Assembly (NCBI GenBank): GCA_963663635.2
Contig: CAXXMY010000007.1
Coordinates: forward strand, 1-64,000
Direction: 5' to 3'
DNA from: Poriferisodalis sp963663635
Lineage (GTDB): Bacteria > Actinomycetota > Acidimicrobiia > Acidimicrobiales > Poriferisodalaceae
DNA: 64,000 bases
The notes beneath the pieces were generated by a model. The model was not told the origin of the DNA. It did not search any database and saw only the letters and a list, made by a program, of their open reading frames with translations. Made by a program: the position numbers and the translations under genes. Positions 55,006-64,000 of the stretch are shown piece by piece; positions within the stretch are counted from its first letter, which is position 1; each line of letters opens with the position of its first letter.

Positions 55006-56621
55006 ATGCCTGCCCCTGTGTGTGATGTGCCGTCGACTGCAGCCAAGTCGCCCACGGCCTTCACCCGGATCCGTATGGCGTTCGACGGCAGGTACGTAAG
55101 CGGTATCTCGTCCACGTCGGTGATCTCGACCGTGGCCCCGTCGGCTCCGGCATCGACCGCACGCTGTGCCGTGACGGACCGGGCTTCCGCCATTGCTTCG
55201 TCGCGGGTCATCTCTGCCATCGAGTACACCCGCTCGGTCTCCGCGCCTACCTGAGCGATCGCTGCACCGATCGCGCTGGCGACCGAGAAATGGTTCGGCC
55301 GGATGGTCTCCGACGCTCCCGCGAGACCATCGCGCACCAGTACTCCCCCGCCGCCCACCACCACAACCGGCACCGGATCGGCCGAAGTCTTCATCTGCTC
55401 GACCGTTTCGGCCAGCATCGCCTGTATGCGCTCCACGGCGTCGCTCACGAGCGCTGGGTCAAGCTTCGTTGTCGCTGCTGGATCGCCAATGTCAGCCATG
55501 CCAGCAGCGGTCGCCACGTCGGTCGCGGTCAGGTCCTCACCGCCGAACACGAGTGCTCGCTCAGCGAGCTCGTAGCCGACGCTGTCGGGGCCGACCGTCA
55601 CCTCGTCGGCTTGGCCGTTGCCCGGACGTACCAGACTTCCGCCACCCAGTCCCAGCGACAGCACGTCGGGCATCCGAAAGTTTGTGCGAACCCCCGCCAC
55701 CGACACCGCCGTCGAGGCTTCCCGCGGAAAACCGTTCACTAGGACGCCAACGTCGGACGTAGTGCCGCCCACATCGATGACAACACCGTCACGCACGCCG
55801 CTCAGGAACGCGGCGCCGCGCATCGAATTGGTGGGGCCCGATGCGAACGTGGCCACCGGGTAGCGGCGGGCGAAGTCGGCGCTCATGAGCGTGCCGTCGT
55901 TCTGGCTGACGTGGAGCGGACAGCTGAGGCCGAGCTCGATCAGCGCCGCGATGAGGCCCGCGACGGTGCGCTCGGCGAGCGGGCGCAGGCAGGCGTTCAC
56001 GATCGCTGCGTTCTCTCGTTCGAGCAGACCGAGTCGGCCGATCTCGCTCGAAAGGCTGATGTCCAGCCCGGGCTCGGAGTCCATGAGCACCTCTTGGGCT
56101 TCGTGTTCGAGGCTGGCGTCTACCGGCGAGAACACCGACGCCACCGCGACTGAGCCCACGCCGTTCGAGGCGATGTCACGGGCCGCAGCCCGCAGCTCCT
56201 CGTGGTCGATAGGACTGATCATCCGGCCGTCGAATTCGTGGCCTCCATGGCACAGGTAGACGTGGTCGCCCAGCACTGCACGCAGCCGATCAGGCCAGTC
56301 GATGAAGGGCGGAAGTCCCTTGGTAGCGGGCAACCCAAGGCGCACCACCGCCGTCGGCACCAATCGGCGACCTTCCACTAGCGCATTGGTGAAATGGGTC
56401 GTGCCGATCATCACGGCCCCGATCGCGTCGGGCGACAGACCGTGCCCTTCGAGCAGCACCCGCACGGCGGTCACGATGCCTTCGGTGACCTCCGGCGTCG
56501 TGGTGGCTTTGGCCCAGCCCATCACCTCGTTGCCGGCCATGGCGACCGCATCAGTGTTGGTGCCGCCCACGTCGACGCCGATACGCAACGCCCCCGGCAG
56601 CGCAAGTTCGATCGGACTCAT
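55002..56621 (-). CDS. Hydantoinase/oxoprolinase family protein (HyuA-like)
   Basis: A 539-residue ATP-dependent ring-opening hydrolase subunit. RIGVDVGGTNTDAVAM near residue 13 is the ASKHA phosphate-binding loop; TTHFTNALVEG near 83, DVGGTTSDVGVLVNG near 290, and SLGLGGGSLVRPG near 330 follow. The A and B subunits are usually separate genes; no B-subunit gene is present here, so it may act alone as in N-methylhydantoinase-like single-subunit cases, or the partner is elsewhere. It overlaps both neighbours by 4 bases. Confidence 0.92.
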   Translation of the reverse strand: MSPIELALPGALRIGVDVGGTNTDAVAMAGNEVMGWAKATTTPEVTEGIVTAVRVLLEGHGLSPDAIGAVMIGTTHFTNALVEGRRLVPTAVVRLGLPATKGLPPFIDWPDRLRAVLGDHVYLCHGGHEFDGRMISPIDHEELRAAARDIASNGVGSVAVASVFSPVDASLEHEAQEVLMDSEPGLDISLSSEIGRLGLLERENAAIVNACLRPLAERTVAGLIAALIELGLSCPLHVSQNDGTLMSADFARRYPVATFASGPTNSMRGAAFLSGVRDGVVIDVGGTTSDVGVLVNGFPREASTAVSVAGVRTNFRMPDVLSLGLGGGSLVRPGNGQADEVTVGPDSVGYELAERALVFGGEDLTATDVATAAGMADIGDPAATTKLDPALVSDAVERIQAMLAETVEQMKTSADPVPVVVVGGGGVLVRDGLAGASETIRPNHFSVASAIGAAIAQVGAETERVYSMAEMTRDEAMAEARSVTAQRAVDAGADGATVEITDVDEIPLTYLPSNAIRIRVKAVGDLAAVDGTSHTGAGI

Positions 56622-58924
56622 CGCGTTCGCTCCAGGGCGTCGAGCACGGCCTCCGGGGTGATCGGCAACGCGTCGATCGGTGCGCCGATGGCATCGGCCA
56701 CGGCATTGGCGACGGCGGCCGCTACCGGGACCACCGGCGGTTCGGCTGCGCCCTTCGCGCCGTAAGGGCCTGCAGGGTCAGCGTGCTCCATCACGATCAT
56801 CTCCACCTTCGGCACATCCGCGGCCAGCGGCAGGCCGTGTTCTTTGAACGTGCGCTGGACGTAGCGGCCGTGATCGAGATCGACGCGCTCGCTCAACGCA
56901 AAGCCCAAGCCTTGCGCGACGCCACCTTGGATCTGGCCCGCTATCGCGTCGGGATGGATGGCCCGCCCGACCTCCTGGCACACCACGTAGCGATCCACCG
57001 TCACTCGCCCGGTGACCGGGTCGACGCTGACCTCGGCCTGATGCAGGTGGTAGGTGGGCGTCGGCCACCCCTTGATCAACATGCCGGTGGCGCACATGGG
57101 ATCGTGAGGCGGTGTCGGCGTGACATACGAAGCGCCTGCCGCGATCGGTCCCACGGACCACGTGGCTGCCTGGGCGACCTGACCGAGCGTGAGGCTCGCG
57201 GCAGGCACACCGGCAACCGTCACGACACCGTCCGCGATCACCAGATCCTCGGGCGCAGCTTCGAGCATCTTCGACGCCTGATCGAGCACCTGGCGCCGGA
57301 CATCTGCGGACGCGTCGGCGATAGCGCGGCCGACAACGTGCGTGGTGCGGCTGCCTTGGGATCCAGCGTCGTAGCCGGTGGCGTCGGTGTCGGGCATCGT
57401 GACCAGCACCTGATCGGCTGCGAGTCCCAGCGTTTCGGCGGCAATCTGTCGCAACGCAGTCGCGACTGCTCCCGAGCCGTTCTCCGTGGCCGAGGTGATC
57501 ACCGTGGCGGTGCCGTCCTCATTCAGCTTCACCGTGGCATGGCCAGGCATCGGATTGGTCAGCCACACCGCTGCCGCCATGCCGACGCCGCGCAGCAAGC
57601 CGTCACCGGCACTGCGCTGAGCTGATTGAAGCGACACGATCTCGCGCCAGGGCGCCAGCTCGTCGACTCGTTCGAAGGCTCCGCGAAGGATTGACACCTG
57701 TTCAAGCGGCTGTCCGTTGCGCATGAGGTCGCCGTCGTGCGCCAGCGACGAGAGCCGGAACTCCCGTCGGTCACGGCCGAGTGCGTCCGCAATCGCGTCC
57801 ATGTGGCGTTCGTTCGCGAACACCAGCCACGGTCCGTTCACTCCGCGGTAGGCACCGGTGGGTGCCGAGTTCGTGTACACGTTTCGGGTCCGGATTCGGG
57901 CAGTGCCCACTCGGTAGATTGAGCCGAACACGAACATCGGTATGGCAGACAGCGCCGGGCCGTTGTTGGCATATGCGCCGCTGTCGGACACGATCTCGAC
58001 CTCCGTGGCCAGAATCGTGCCGTCTCGCCGCACGGCGGAGCGAACCGATACCAGCGCGTTGGCCCGGCACGGCGCCACGAGACGCTCTTCGAGTGCACTG
58101 TGCTGCATGCGAACCGGCCGGCGGTAGCGCTGGGCCAGCAGCGCAGCAAACGCTTCAAGGCTGACATCGAGCTTGGCGCCGAAACCTCCGCCGATGTGAT
58201 GGCCGACTACCCGCACCGCGGATGGCGTCACGCCCAGTATCTGGGCGACCCGGTCTCGCAGCCGAAACGGGTACTGGTGGGAGACCTCGATGGTGTAGCA
58301 ACCCGACTCGAAGGTGGCAAGCGCCATCTTGGGCTCCAGATGCGCCTGGTATTGACGGGGCGTGCGATATGTGCCCTCCACGACGAGGTCTGCAACCGCG
58401 AATGCCCCATCGGGATCACCGGGGTCGTGGACCACTTCGGCCACGACGTTGCCGTCGCGCCCGATGTCGGCGCCGCCGGCCACGGCGAAGCGATTCCACG
58501 CGGGGTGGACCAAGCGCGCACCCGGCGCGAGGGCCCCCTCGGGCGTAGAAATCGGCTCGGTCGGCTCAATGTCGGCAGTCACGGCGCTTGCGCCGGCCTT
58601 GGCTGCGGTTCGGTTGTCCGCGACCACGATCGCTATCGGTTCTCCCTCGTAGGCCACGTAGTCGGCGGCGAGCAAGGGGGTGTCTGAAACGATGACCCCA
58701 GTGCGCCAATCCGGGACATCCGATGCGGTCAGCACATCCAGCACGCCATCGATCCGGAGCGCCACGCGAGTGTCCAGGGCACGGATCTGGCCAGCCGCCA
58801 CGGGCGATCGTGCAAGCGCAGCCCACAGCATCCCCGGCCGCACGAGATCGGCGCCGAAGATCGCCTCTCCACGCAGCTTGGCATCGGCGTCGCTGCGGGC
58901 AGGGCTGACTCCGAGTGCGCTCAC
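56618..58924 (-). CDS. Xanthine-dehydrogenase-family molybdopterin-binding subunit
   Basis: A 768-residue Mo subunit: hammerhead domain, then two MoCo domains. GHHIGGGFGAKLD near residue 245, AYRGVNGPWLVF near 360 in the active-site loop, GYDAGSQGSRTTHVVG near 510, and GPYGAKGAAEPPVVP near 730 with the catalytic Glu. The CoxL loop AYxCSFR of genuine form I CO dehydrogenase is absent, so CO oxidation is unlikely. GTG 58924 overlaps the Fe-S gene stop by 4 bases. It would oxidise an N-heterocycle or aldehyde. Confidence 0.92.
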   Translation of the reverse strand: MSALGVSPARSDADAKLRGEAIFGADLVRPGMLWAALARSPVAAGQIRALDTRVALRIDGVLDVLTASDVPDWRTGVIVSDTPLLAADYVAYEGEPIAIVVADNRTAAKAGASAVTADIEPTEPISTPEGALAPGARLVHPAWNRFAVAGGADIGRDGNVVAEVVHDPGDPDGAFAVADLVVEGTYRTPRQYQAHLEPKMALATFESGCYTIEVSHQYPFRLRDRVAQILGVTPSAVRVVGHHIGGGFGAKLDVSLEAFAALLAQRYRRPVRMQHSALEERLVAPCRANALVSVRSAVRRDGTILATEVEIVSDSGAYANNGPALSAIPMFVFGSIYRVGTARIRTRNVYTNSAPTGAYRGVNGPWLVFANERHMDAIADALGRDRREFRLSSLAHDGDLMRNGQPLEQVSILRGAFERVDELAPWREIVSLQSAQRSAGDGLLRGVGMAAAVWLTNPMPGHATVKLNEDGTATVITSATENGSGAVATALRQIAAETLGLAADQVLVTMPDTDATGYDAGSQGSRTTHVVGRAIADASADVRRQVLDQASKMLEAAPEDLVIADGVVTVAGVPAASLTLGQVAQAATWSVGPIAAGASYVTPTPPHDPMCATGMLIKGWPTPTYHLHQAEVSVDPVTGRVTVDRYVVCQEVGRAIHPDAIAGQIQGGVAQGLGFALSERVDLDHGRYVQRTFKEHGLPLAADVPKVEMIVMEHADPAGPYGAKGAAEPPVVPVAAAVANAVADAIGAPIDALPITPEAVLDALERTR

Positions 58925-59415
58925 GACGAGACCGCCCGTGCAGCATCGAGCGCCGCCTCGACGATCTGTTGGTAGCCCGTGCAGCGGCAAATGTTGCCCG
59001 CCAAGGCCCGGCGAACGTCATCCTCGCTGGGTTGGGGCACGTGGTCGAGCAGCGCAGTGAGCACGATGAGCACACCCGGTGTGCAGTAACCGCACTGCAC
59101 TGCTGCGTGGTTCACGAATGCCTGCTGCAACGGGGTCAGTTCGCCCGTCCCGGCAAGTCCTTCCACCGTTCGAATAGTGCGTCCGTTCGCCGAACCCGCT
59201 GCCAGGATGCACGACGCTGCCGGCCCGCCATCTACGAGCACCGTGCAGGCACCGCACTCGCCTTCTCCACAGGCTTCCTTCGGGCCGGTGAGCCCCAAGC
59301 GATCTCGAAGCGTGCCGAGCAATGTCTCGCCTGCACTGACATCGAGCAGGTGCGCTCGGCCGTTCACCGTGAGCCGGATGGCGACGGTTTGGTCGGATGA
59401 GCCGGCGGGCATCAC
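58921..59415 (-). CDS. (2Fe-2S)-binding subunit of the molybdoenzyme
   Basis: A 164-residue electron-transfer subunit. First cluster: CGEGECGACTVLVDG near residues 49-63 and CIL; second: CGYCTPG near 108 and NICRCTGY near 141. It passes electrons from the Mo centre to FAD. The start is GTG 59415 (overlapping the FAD subunit's stop by 4) or the ATG one codon later. Confidence 0.95.
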   Translation of the reverse strand: MMPAGSSDQTVAIRLTVNGRAHLLDVSAGETLLGTLRDRLGLTGPKEACGEGECGACTVLVDGGPAASCILAAGSANGRTIRTVEGLAGTGELTPLQQAFVNHAAVQCGYCTPGVLIVLTALLDHVPQPSEDDVRRALAGNICRCTGYQQIVEAALDAARAVSS

Positions 59416-60374
59416 TGCCCCGCTCCGACGATCTCGTCGGCACAGCGCTGTGCGAGCCGGTTCAGCAGACCGGGGAGCACGCGACGGCGGTACTGAGCAA
59501 TCTCGGTGTGCTCCGGCGCAGCCGCCTGCGCCAGTTCTTCGCCGGCCACATCAAAGTCGGCGGGGCCACCGTCGATCTGTGTGCTCAGCATGGCCGCCTC
59601 CGCCTCCCGAACCCGACGCGGAGACTGACTGCCACCGCACACCGCGACCCTGGCATCGCTCACGATGCCATTCGGCGTCACCGAGAGCCTCAGCGCCAAG
59701 CCCACAACTGCGAGATCCATTGCACTGCGGCGACCCACCTTGAGGTAGCCCTCAGCGCAGCGGTCGCCGAGCGGCTCAACTTCGACTGAGCGCAACAACT
59801 CGGTCGGCCGCAGAACCGTGCCACCGGCCCCCTCGAGAAACTCCTCCAGCCCCAGGCGCCGGCGCCCTGACTTCGACACCAGTGCCAGCTGGGCATCGGA
59901 GATCAGCAGGGCGGGCAGCGTGTCGGCAGTGGGTGCGGCCGTGCACACGTTGCCGCCCAGCGTGGCCACCGTCTGGGTCTGCCATGCTCCGACGGCTGCG
60001 GCAGCCTGAGCCAGCGCCGGCTGTCTCAGCGCAATGGGCGACGCTGTTGCAAGTCTGCGCAGGGTGACCAACGCGCCGATGCTCGTCACACCGCCAACCT
60101 CGGAGACTCCGCGCAACCCATCGATCCCGCCGATGTCGATCAGCGTTGCCGGCGCCCGCTCGCCGCGCAGGTACTGCGGCATCACGTCGGTCCCGCCCGC
60201 CAGGACACATCCCTCGGTGCCCCACCGGCTCAGCTCGTCGACCGCATCGGCGACGTTGCTGGACCCTGCAGAACCGCACGGCAGAACCTCCCCAGCGCCC
60301 TCAGTTGGGGTGCCCTCAGTCGGGGCGCCCCTCGATCCGGCGATGGTAACCCTCACCTGCGCAGAGGACCGCAT
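59412..60374 (-). CDS. FAD-binding subunit of the molybdoenzyme
   Basis: A 320-residue PCMH-type FAD subunit. FAD motifs are LAGGTDVMPQYLRG near residue 57 and TVATLGGNVCTAAPTADTLP near 140; the C-terminal CO-dehydrogenase flavoprotein domain follows. ATG 60374 (MRSSAQ) is a best guess; the frame is open to 60497 and another GTG at 60356 is possible. A duplicated PTEG motif near residue 18, coded by a short tandem repeat, is unusual for the family. First gene of the five-gene operon. Confidence 0.88.
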   Translation of the reverse strand: MRSSAQVRVTIAGSRGAPTEGTPTEGAGEVLPCGSAGSSNVADAVDELSRWGTEGCVLAGGTDVMPQYLRGERAPATLIDIGGIDGLRGVSEVGGVTSIGALVTLRRLATASPIALRQPALAQAAAAVGAWQTQTVATLGGNVCTAAPTADTLPALLISDAQLALVSKSGRRRLGLEEFLEGAGGTVLRPTELLRSVEVEPLGDRCAEGYLKVGRRSAMDLAVVGLALRLSVTPNGIVSDARVAVCGGSQSPRRVREAEAAMLSTQIDGGPADFDVAGEELAQAAAPEHTEIAQYRRRVLPGLLNRLAQRCADEIVGAGQ

Positions 60375-60651
60375 CCGCCGAAAACAAGAATGATCGACGG
60401 CTGCAGCACCGTGAGCGATCACCACCGTCGTGCCCTCCGTAGTCGCACTTGCTTTCGGCACGCCTGTCGGAATCGTCGCGATCACCGAGACAAGCATGCA
60501 AGCGGCGAGTTGTCAAGCCCGCAATGGCTTGACTGTGGAGGCACGAATGTGCCGCTCGTGTGTCAAATGTTCAGATGCTTCATGTATGGTCGCTCACTAT
60601 TCATGCCCTCAGGACCTGCCTGGGTGCGGTGCTCGGAGCGGAGGGGCAGTT

Positions 60652-62886
60652 GTGTTGAGGGTTGCGGTTCGAGGCAGTCGTGGGTTGGTTGCTGCTGTTG
60701 TGGCGTCGTTGTTGGTGTCGGTGTTGCCATTGGGGGGGGGGGTTGCGGGAGCGCAGCAGGCTTCGGCGGTATTGGCCTTCGCTTCGGGTGCGTCGTTGGC
60801 CGATGTGGGCACCGCGGCGTCGTTGGTGGCTTCCGGAGGCGCGGACGCGGTGGTGCAGGTCGGCGCCGACGGCCTCTCTGATACTGCGGAGGATGTAGTT
60901 CGCTCCGTAGCGCCTCAGCGTGCGGTGATCGTCGGGGGCATTTCGGCAGTGCCGACGTCAGTGCAAGAACGCATCGAGACGCTGTCGCCGGGCGTGAGCA
61001 TTACGCGGCTGGCGGGCGCCGATCGTGAGGAGACCGCCGTGCTGGCTGCGCAGATCGCGCTCGCTGGCAAGTCGGATGTGACCGTAGCGCTGGCGAACGG
61101 CTGGTCGTTGGCCGATGTGGGTGTGGCGGCGTCGCTGGTGGCTGCGGGCGGCGCGGACGCGGTGTTGTATACGAACGAGGACGGGCTCAGCGAGGGCACC
61201 GCTGCGGCACTGCGGGAGGCGTCGGTCGCGAAGTTGGTGGCAGTAGGCGGCCTCGCAGCACTGTCGCAGGCCACCGCCGACGCGGCGCAAGCGGCCGCGG
61301 GCGTGTCGGCACCCCAACGGCTCAGCGGCGACACACGGGTAGAAACCGCTGCACGCGTGGCACGCTCCGCGGCCGGCGACTGCACCGACACCGTCGTGGC
61401 GGCGAACGGCTGGTCCCATGCCGACGTCGGAACCGCCGCAACGCTGGTAGCCGCACTGGAGCACAGCGCTGTGCTGTACGCACAGTCCCCCGACACCGCG
61501 GGCGTAGCGACCGTTTCGGCGCTCACGCGCCTGGACCCGGTACGCCTGGTGCTGATCGGCGACACCGACACCCTTTCCGATTCGCTCGCCGCATCGCTGA
61601 CACAAGACACTCCACGCGCCCTCACCCGCTACACCGATCCCGCCGACACCACAGCACACGCACTCGCAAACAAAGGCACCGCCTGCGAAACCAGCGGCAA
61701 CAGCACAAGAGGCAGCAGCAGCAGCAGCAGCGGCAGCAGCGGCAGCGGCAGCAGCGGCGGCAGCGCAAGCGGCAGGGACACTTCGAACGTCCCCCCCCAA
61801 CAGCCGCCGATTACCAGCCGTCAGACCCAGAACTCGCCCAGGCGGACGGCCTGCGAGGTGATCGGCAACACGGATCATGTCGGTACTCACGGGTGGGGTC
61901 CGAGTACCGAACGCGATGCGTTCACCACGAGCTTCCAGAGCTGCTTCCCTCACAACGTGCGCCAGACGCGCACCGGCGCGGGCATCCTGCTCGAATGGGA
62001 CGCACCCACCGACGGGCACGCCAGCAGCTACGAGATCTACAGGTTCGACGAGGACGGAGTCGCCGGCGCCGACAACAACAAGGACGAACGCTACAGCATC
62101 CAGGCTTGGCCATGGCCAAATACGACCGATCCCCAACCGCCCGATAATCCCGACCTTGCCGGCCGCTTCGGCAGGTGCCTCGAGGAGTACCTGCTGGCGG
62201 GAAATCTATACTCTGGCTGCGGTGTCGATACGGTAGCCAAGGAACCCATCGCGACCACGACCGACACCAGCTACTTCGACCCCCGCGGCGTCGTCGCGAG
62301 AGCGGGCGCTCGCTGGCGACCGCAACCCGACGCTGGTATTTGTGCCACTGGACACGACACGTGCCTGCAACAAGCGCAGCACTTTTTTGTAAACGCTCCA
62401 AGTGGTGAAGAACGCCAGCTCATTTACTCACGTGGGGACGAATACGGGACGTTACCAGGCGTGTATCGGTACTTCGTGGTCGCCGTCGATAGCGGAAGAA
62501 ACCGCGATCCCTATCCGTGGGGTGCCAGATGCGGCAGCGGGACCGTTGGGCCCGAGCTCTCGCCCTGCACCAATTTGCTCACATACAGCCCCGGACAGGC
62601 CAATATGACGGTCTTGAGAGATAGTCCGGATTCGTTCGAAGTCGATTTTGATCTGTCCGATGGCTCGAATCCTGAGTACAATCTGGCGATTAGGCAGCGC
62701 GAGACAAGGCAACCGTTTGCTCATACTGTCCAGCACATTGAAGTAGACCATTGGCACGATAGAGTCCATTGGCCCAGTCAGGTTTGGGATGGCGGGAATT
62801 GGTCGGCAGACTGGTCTGACGGCTCATGGGATGGGTATTCGTATCTGGACGTGTCGATGCCCGGCGTCGACTATGGCATGTGGTAA
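60652..62886 (+). CDS. CWB2-type cell surface protein with homopolymer tract
   Basis: A 744-residue secreted protein. GTG 60652 has GGAGGG about 7 bases upstream and opens a signal peptide, cleaved near AGA-QQ. Three cell-wall-binding repeats follow: LADVGTAASLVASGGADAVV, LADVGVAASLVAAGGADAVL, and ADVGTAATLVAALEHSAVL, each with an RxxETA-like block (ADREETAVLAAQIA, DTRVETAARVARSA). A Ser/Gly linker of AGC/GGC repeats (about 61700-61772) and a C8 tract (61791-61798) precede FN3-like sequence (GILLEWDAPTDGHASSYEIY). An 11-G tract (60732-60742) sits in the signal peptide. It ends at TAA 62884-62886, but the same frame continues. Confidence 0.85.
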   Translation: MLRVAVRGSRGLVAAVVASLLVSVLPLGGGVAGAQQASAVLAFASGASLADVGTAASLVASGGADAVVQVGADGLSDTAEDVVRSVAPQRAVIVGGISAVPTSVQERIETLSPGVSITRLAGADREETAVLAAQIALAGKSDVTVALANGWSLADVGVAASLVAAGGADAVLYTNEDGLSEGTAAALREASVAKLVAVGGLAALSQATADAAQAAAGVSAPQRLSGDTRVETAARVARSAAGDCTDTVVAANGWSHADVGTAATLVAALEHSAVLYAQSPDTAGVATVSALTRLDPVRLVLIGDTDTLSDSLAASLTQDTPRALTRYTDPADTTAHALANKGTACETSGNSTRGSSSSSSGSSGSGSSGGSASGRDTSNVPPQQPPITSRQTQNSPRRTACEVIGNTDHVGTHGWGPSTERDAFTTSFQSCFPHNVRQTRTGAGILLEWDAPTDGHASSYEIYRFDEDGVAGADNNKDERYSIQAWPWPNTTDPQPPDNPDLAGRFGRCLEEYLLAGNLYSGCGVDTVAKEPIATTTDTSYFDPRGVVARAGARWRPQPDAGICATGHDTCLQQAQHFFVNAPSGEERQLIYSRGDEYGTLPGVYRYFVVAVDSGRNRDPYPWGARCGSGTVGPELSPCTNLLTYSPGQANMTVLRDSPDSFEVDFDLSDGSNPEYNLAIRQRETRQPFAHTVQHIEVDHWHDRVHWPSQVWDGGNWSADWSDGSWDGYSYLDVSMPGVDYGMW
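60732..60742 (+). repeat. 11-base poly-G tract in a signal peptide
   Basis: Eleven G residues coding Leu-Gly-Gly-Gly-Val in the hydrophobic-to-cleavage region of the surface protein. Gain or loss of one base would move the frame and switch the protein off, as in phase-variable genes. At this length it is also prone to sequencing error. Confidence 0.8.
61791..61798 (+). repeat. 8-base poly-C tract in the linker
   Basis: C8 codes Val-Pro-Pro right after the Ser/Gly linker. It is a second possible slippage site in the same gene. Confidence 0.6.
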
Positions 62887-64000
62887 GCCGACAGCGTATT
62901 GCTTCACCTAATCCGCGAACCGCATCTACCGCATCTACTTATGCGGCCGTTCATTTTCGACGAGGTGAAAATATTCGCTACGGTGTCATCGACGGACGGG
63001 GTTGCTACGTACGTTGAGGTCCCGCTAACTGCCGAGTACCAGGCAACGAAACAATTCGCCACCGACCCCTCCAATCCCGAGCACAGCGCGTTGATCTTGC
63101 AGCCAGGCCAGTCGATCAACTGGACGGTCTATGCGCAAGTCAAGGCCGGCGACGGCCCGTTCGTCGCCGAACTCACTGATCACATTCGGGACTGTGCTGG
63201 CGAGGACGGCCTACCTGATGCAGGGCCCGGGGAACCGGCCTGCACTTCGAATTACAAGCAGTTCTTCTACTCGGACCAGAACCCCGAGTGCATTTTCGAT
63301 AGGAGGAGTCCAGACTATGACCAGCTGTGCTACGACGATGCAGGGTTATTGGAAGAACACGTCATCGACGATTTCAAAGGGGTAGACAGGACGCTGTCCG
63401 CCAATTCCGGCCAGACAGACGGCGCGGACATCGCGACGACAGCGGACAAGGTGTGCTTTGCGCAGTCGTTCACAGTGGGCGAAGACACGGACGGAGGCAC
63501 GGACGGCTTCCGTCTTACTTCAGTGGAGATCGGCGCGAACGCGGGACCTCTGCAGATGCCCGCGGTACCCGCGCTACAAGCGCTAGACGAGACGTCCGAG
63601 TTTCCCGCGGCAGCCGCGGTACCCGCAGTACCCGCGGTACCCGGAGTGATTGCGTCGGTCACGATTCGCCCTGACGCCGACGGCGTGCCCCACGGCAGCC
63701 AATTCAACCACCTGCACGCGAAGCTGATCAATCCCACCCTCGACCAGGACACCGGAACCTTGGAAACCTTCGTCGCGACCGACACCACGCCAGACGCGTT
63801 CGGCACCTTGGTCTCGCCGGGGTTCGTCAGGCTCGAAGCCGGTGCCACGTACTGGGTGTCTGTGTGCAACCTGGGGGACGTCTTTGACCCCGGCCTGTCG
63901 GTCGCAACGACCGCATCAGACGGACACGACCTGAGCGGCTTCGGCGACTGGACCATCGGCGACAACGTCTACGTCTACAACAGCGCTGCCACTCCGCCTG
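62887..64000 (+). CDS. Continuation of the surface protein in the same frame (partial, runs off the window)
   Basis: After the TAA at 62884 the same frame has no further stop to the window end. The first ATG is 62941, with no ribosome-binding site. The protein looks secreted: VATYVEVPLTAEYQATKQF, a Cys-rich part (CTSNYKQFFYSDQNPECIF near 63250), a low-complexity Val/Pro/Ala piece coded by CCCGCGGTACC-type repeats (63555-63645), and a C-terminal domain ending GDWTIGDNVYVYNS that resembles choice-of-anchor domains. It is either the rest of the upstream gene after a nonsense codon or a separate gene. A tandem 9-bp repeat CCGCATCTA lies at 62920-62937. Confidence 0.7.

Noticed and set aside
56618..60374. 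Aerobic carbon monoxide dehydrogenase (coxMSL)
   Set aside because: The order fits, but the active-site loop is AYRGVNG rather than AYxCSFR, and HyuA follows.

Overview
The window is G+C-rich DNA with GTG, TTG and ATG starts, many 4-base gene overlaps, five LLM-type (F420/flavin) oxidoreductases, Rieske oxygenases, phytanoyl-CoA dioxygenases, cell-wall-binding-repeat surface proteins and four toxin-antitoxin modules. This points to an actinomycete, perhaps an Acidimicrobiia-like lineage; that placement is inferred from gene content only. No rRNA, tRNA or CRISPR array was seen.

Layout. 0-1.4 kb: IS110-family transposase with a long hairpin upstream. 1.4-3.7 kb: minus-strand P450 and LLM oxidoreductase. 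3.7-13.6 kb: plus-strand catabolic island of LLM monooxygenase, SDR, acyl-CoA dehydrogenase, PhyH dioxygenase, two tandem Rieske alpha/beta pairs (the second alpha frameshifted at its end), a thiolase-like protein without an obvious nucleophilic Cys, and a DUF35 partner. 13.6-18.6 kb: complete BMP-type nucleoside/purine ABC importer. 18.8-28.4 kb: hydrolase, enoyl-CoA hydratase, diaminopropionate ammonia-lyase-like enzyme, SsnA-like amidohydrolase, broken LLM gene, an IS1380 copy, an RHH/MazF module and a fused xanthine-dehydrogenase-type molybdoenzyme. 28.6-32.4 kb: lipoprotein, HlyD-like adaptor and MacB-like ABC exporter whose permease carries an in-frame stop. 32.5-35.6 kb: HicAB and two ureido-hydrolases. 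35.7-39.1 kb: remains of a surface-protein locus cut by a decayed IS3 element. 38.9-44.2 kb: PLP enzyme, LLM enzyme, and a three-gene operon whose kinase-like protein has lost the catalytic Asp. 44.3-51.4 kb: VOC protein, Phd/PIN module, PhyH, class III aminotransferase + kinase + aldehyde dehydrogenase, MazF/RHH module. 51.5-60.4 kb: DUF917 protein, DUF4143 ATPase and a tightly overlapped five-gene operon (FAD, 2Fe-2S and Mo subunits, hydantoinase/oxoprolinase, LLM). 60.6-64 kb: large CWB2 surface protein with an 11-G tract in its signal peptide and a stop codon followed by open sequence in the same frame to the window edge.

Taken together the metabolic genes suggest uptake and oxidative or hydrolytic breakdown of purine- or hydantoin-like N-heterocycles and of lipid- or terpenoid-like CoA thioesters. 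A recurrent promoter signature (a TANNNT hexamer exactly 6 bases before the start codon) appears at seven genes and implies widespread leaderless transcription. Mobile elements and indels have damaged several loci, so part of the window is in decay.
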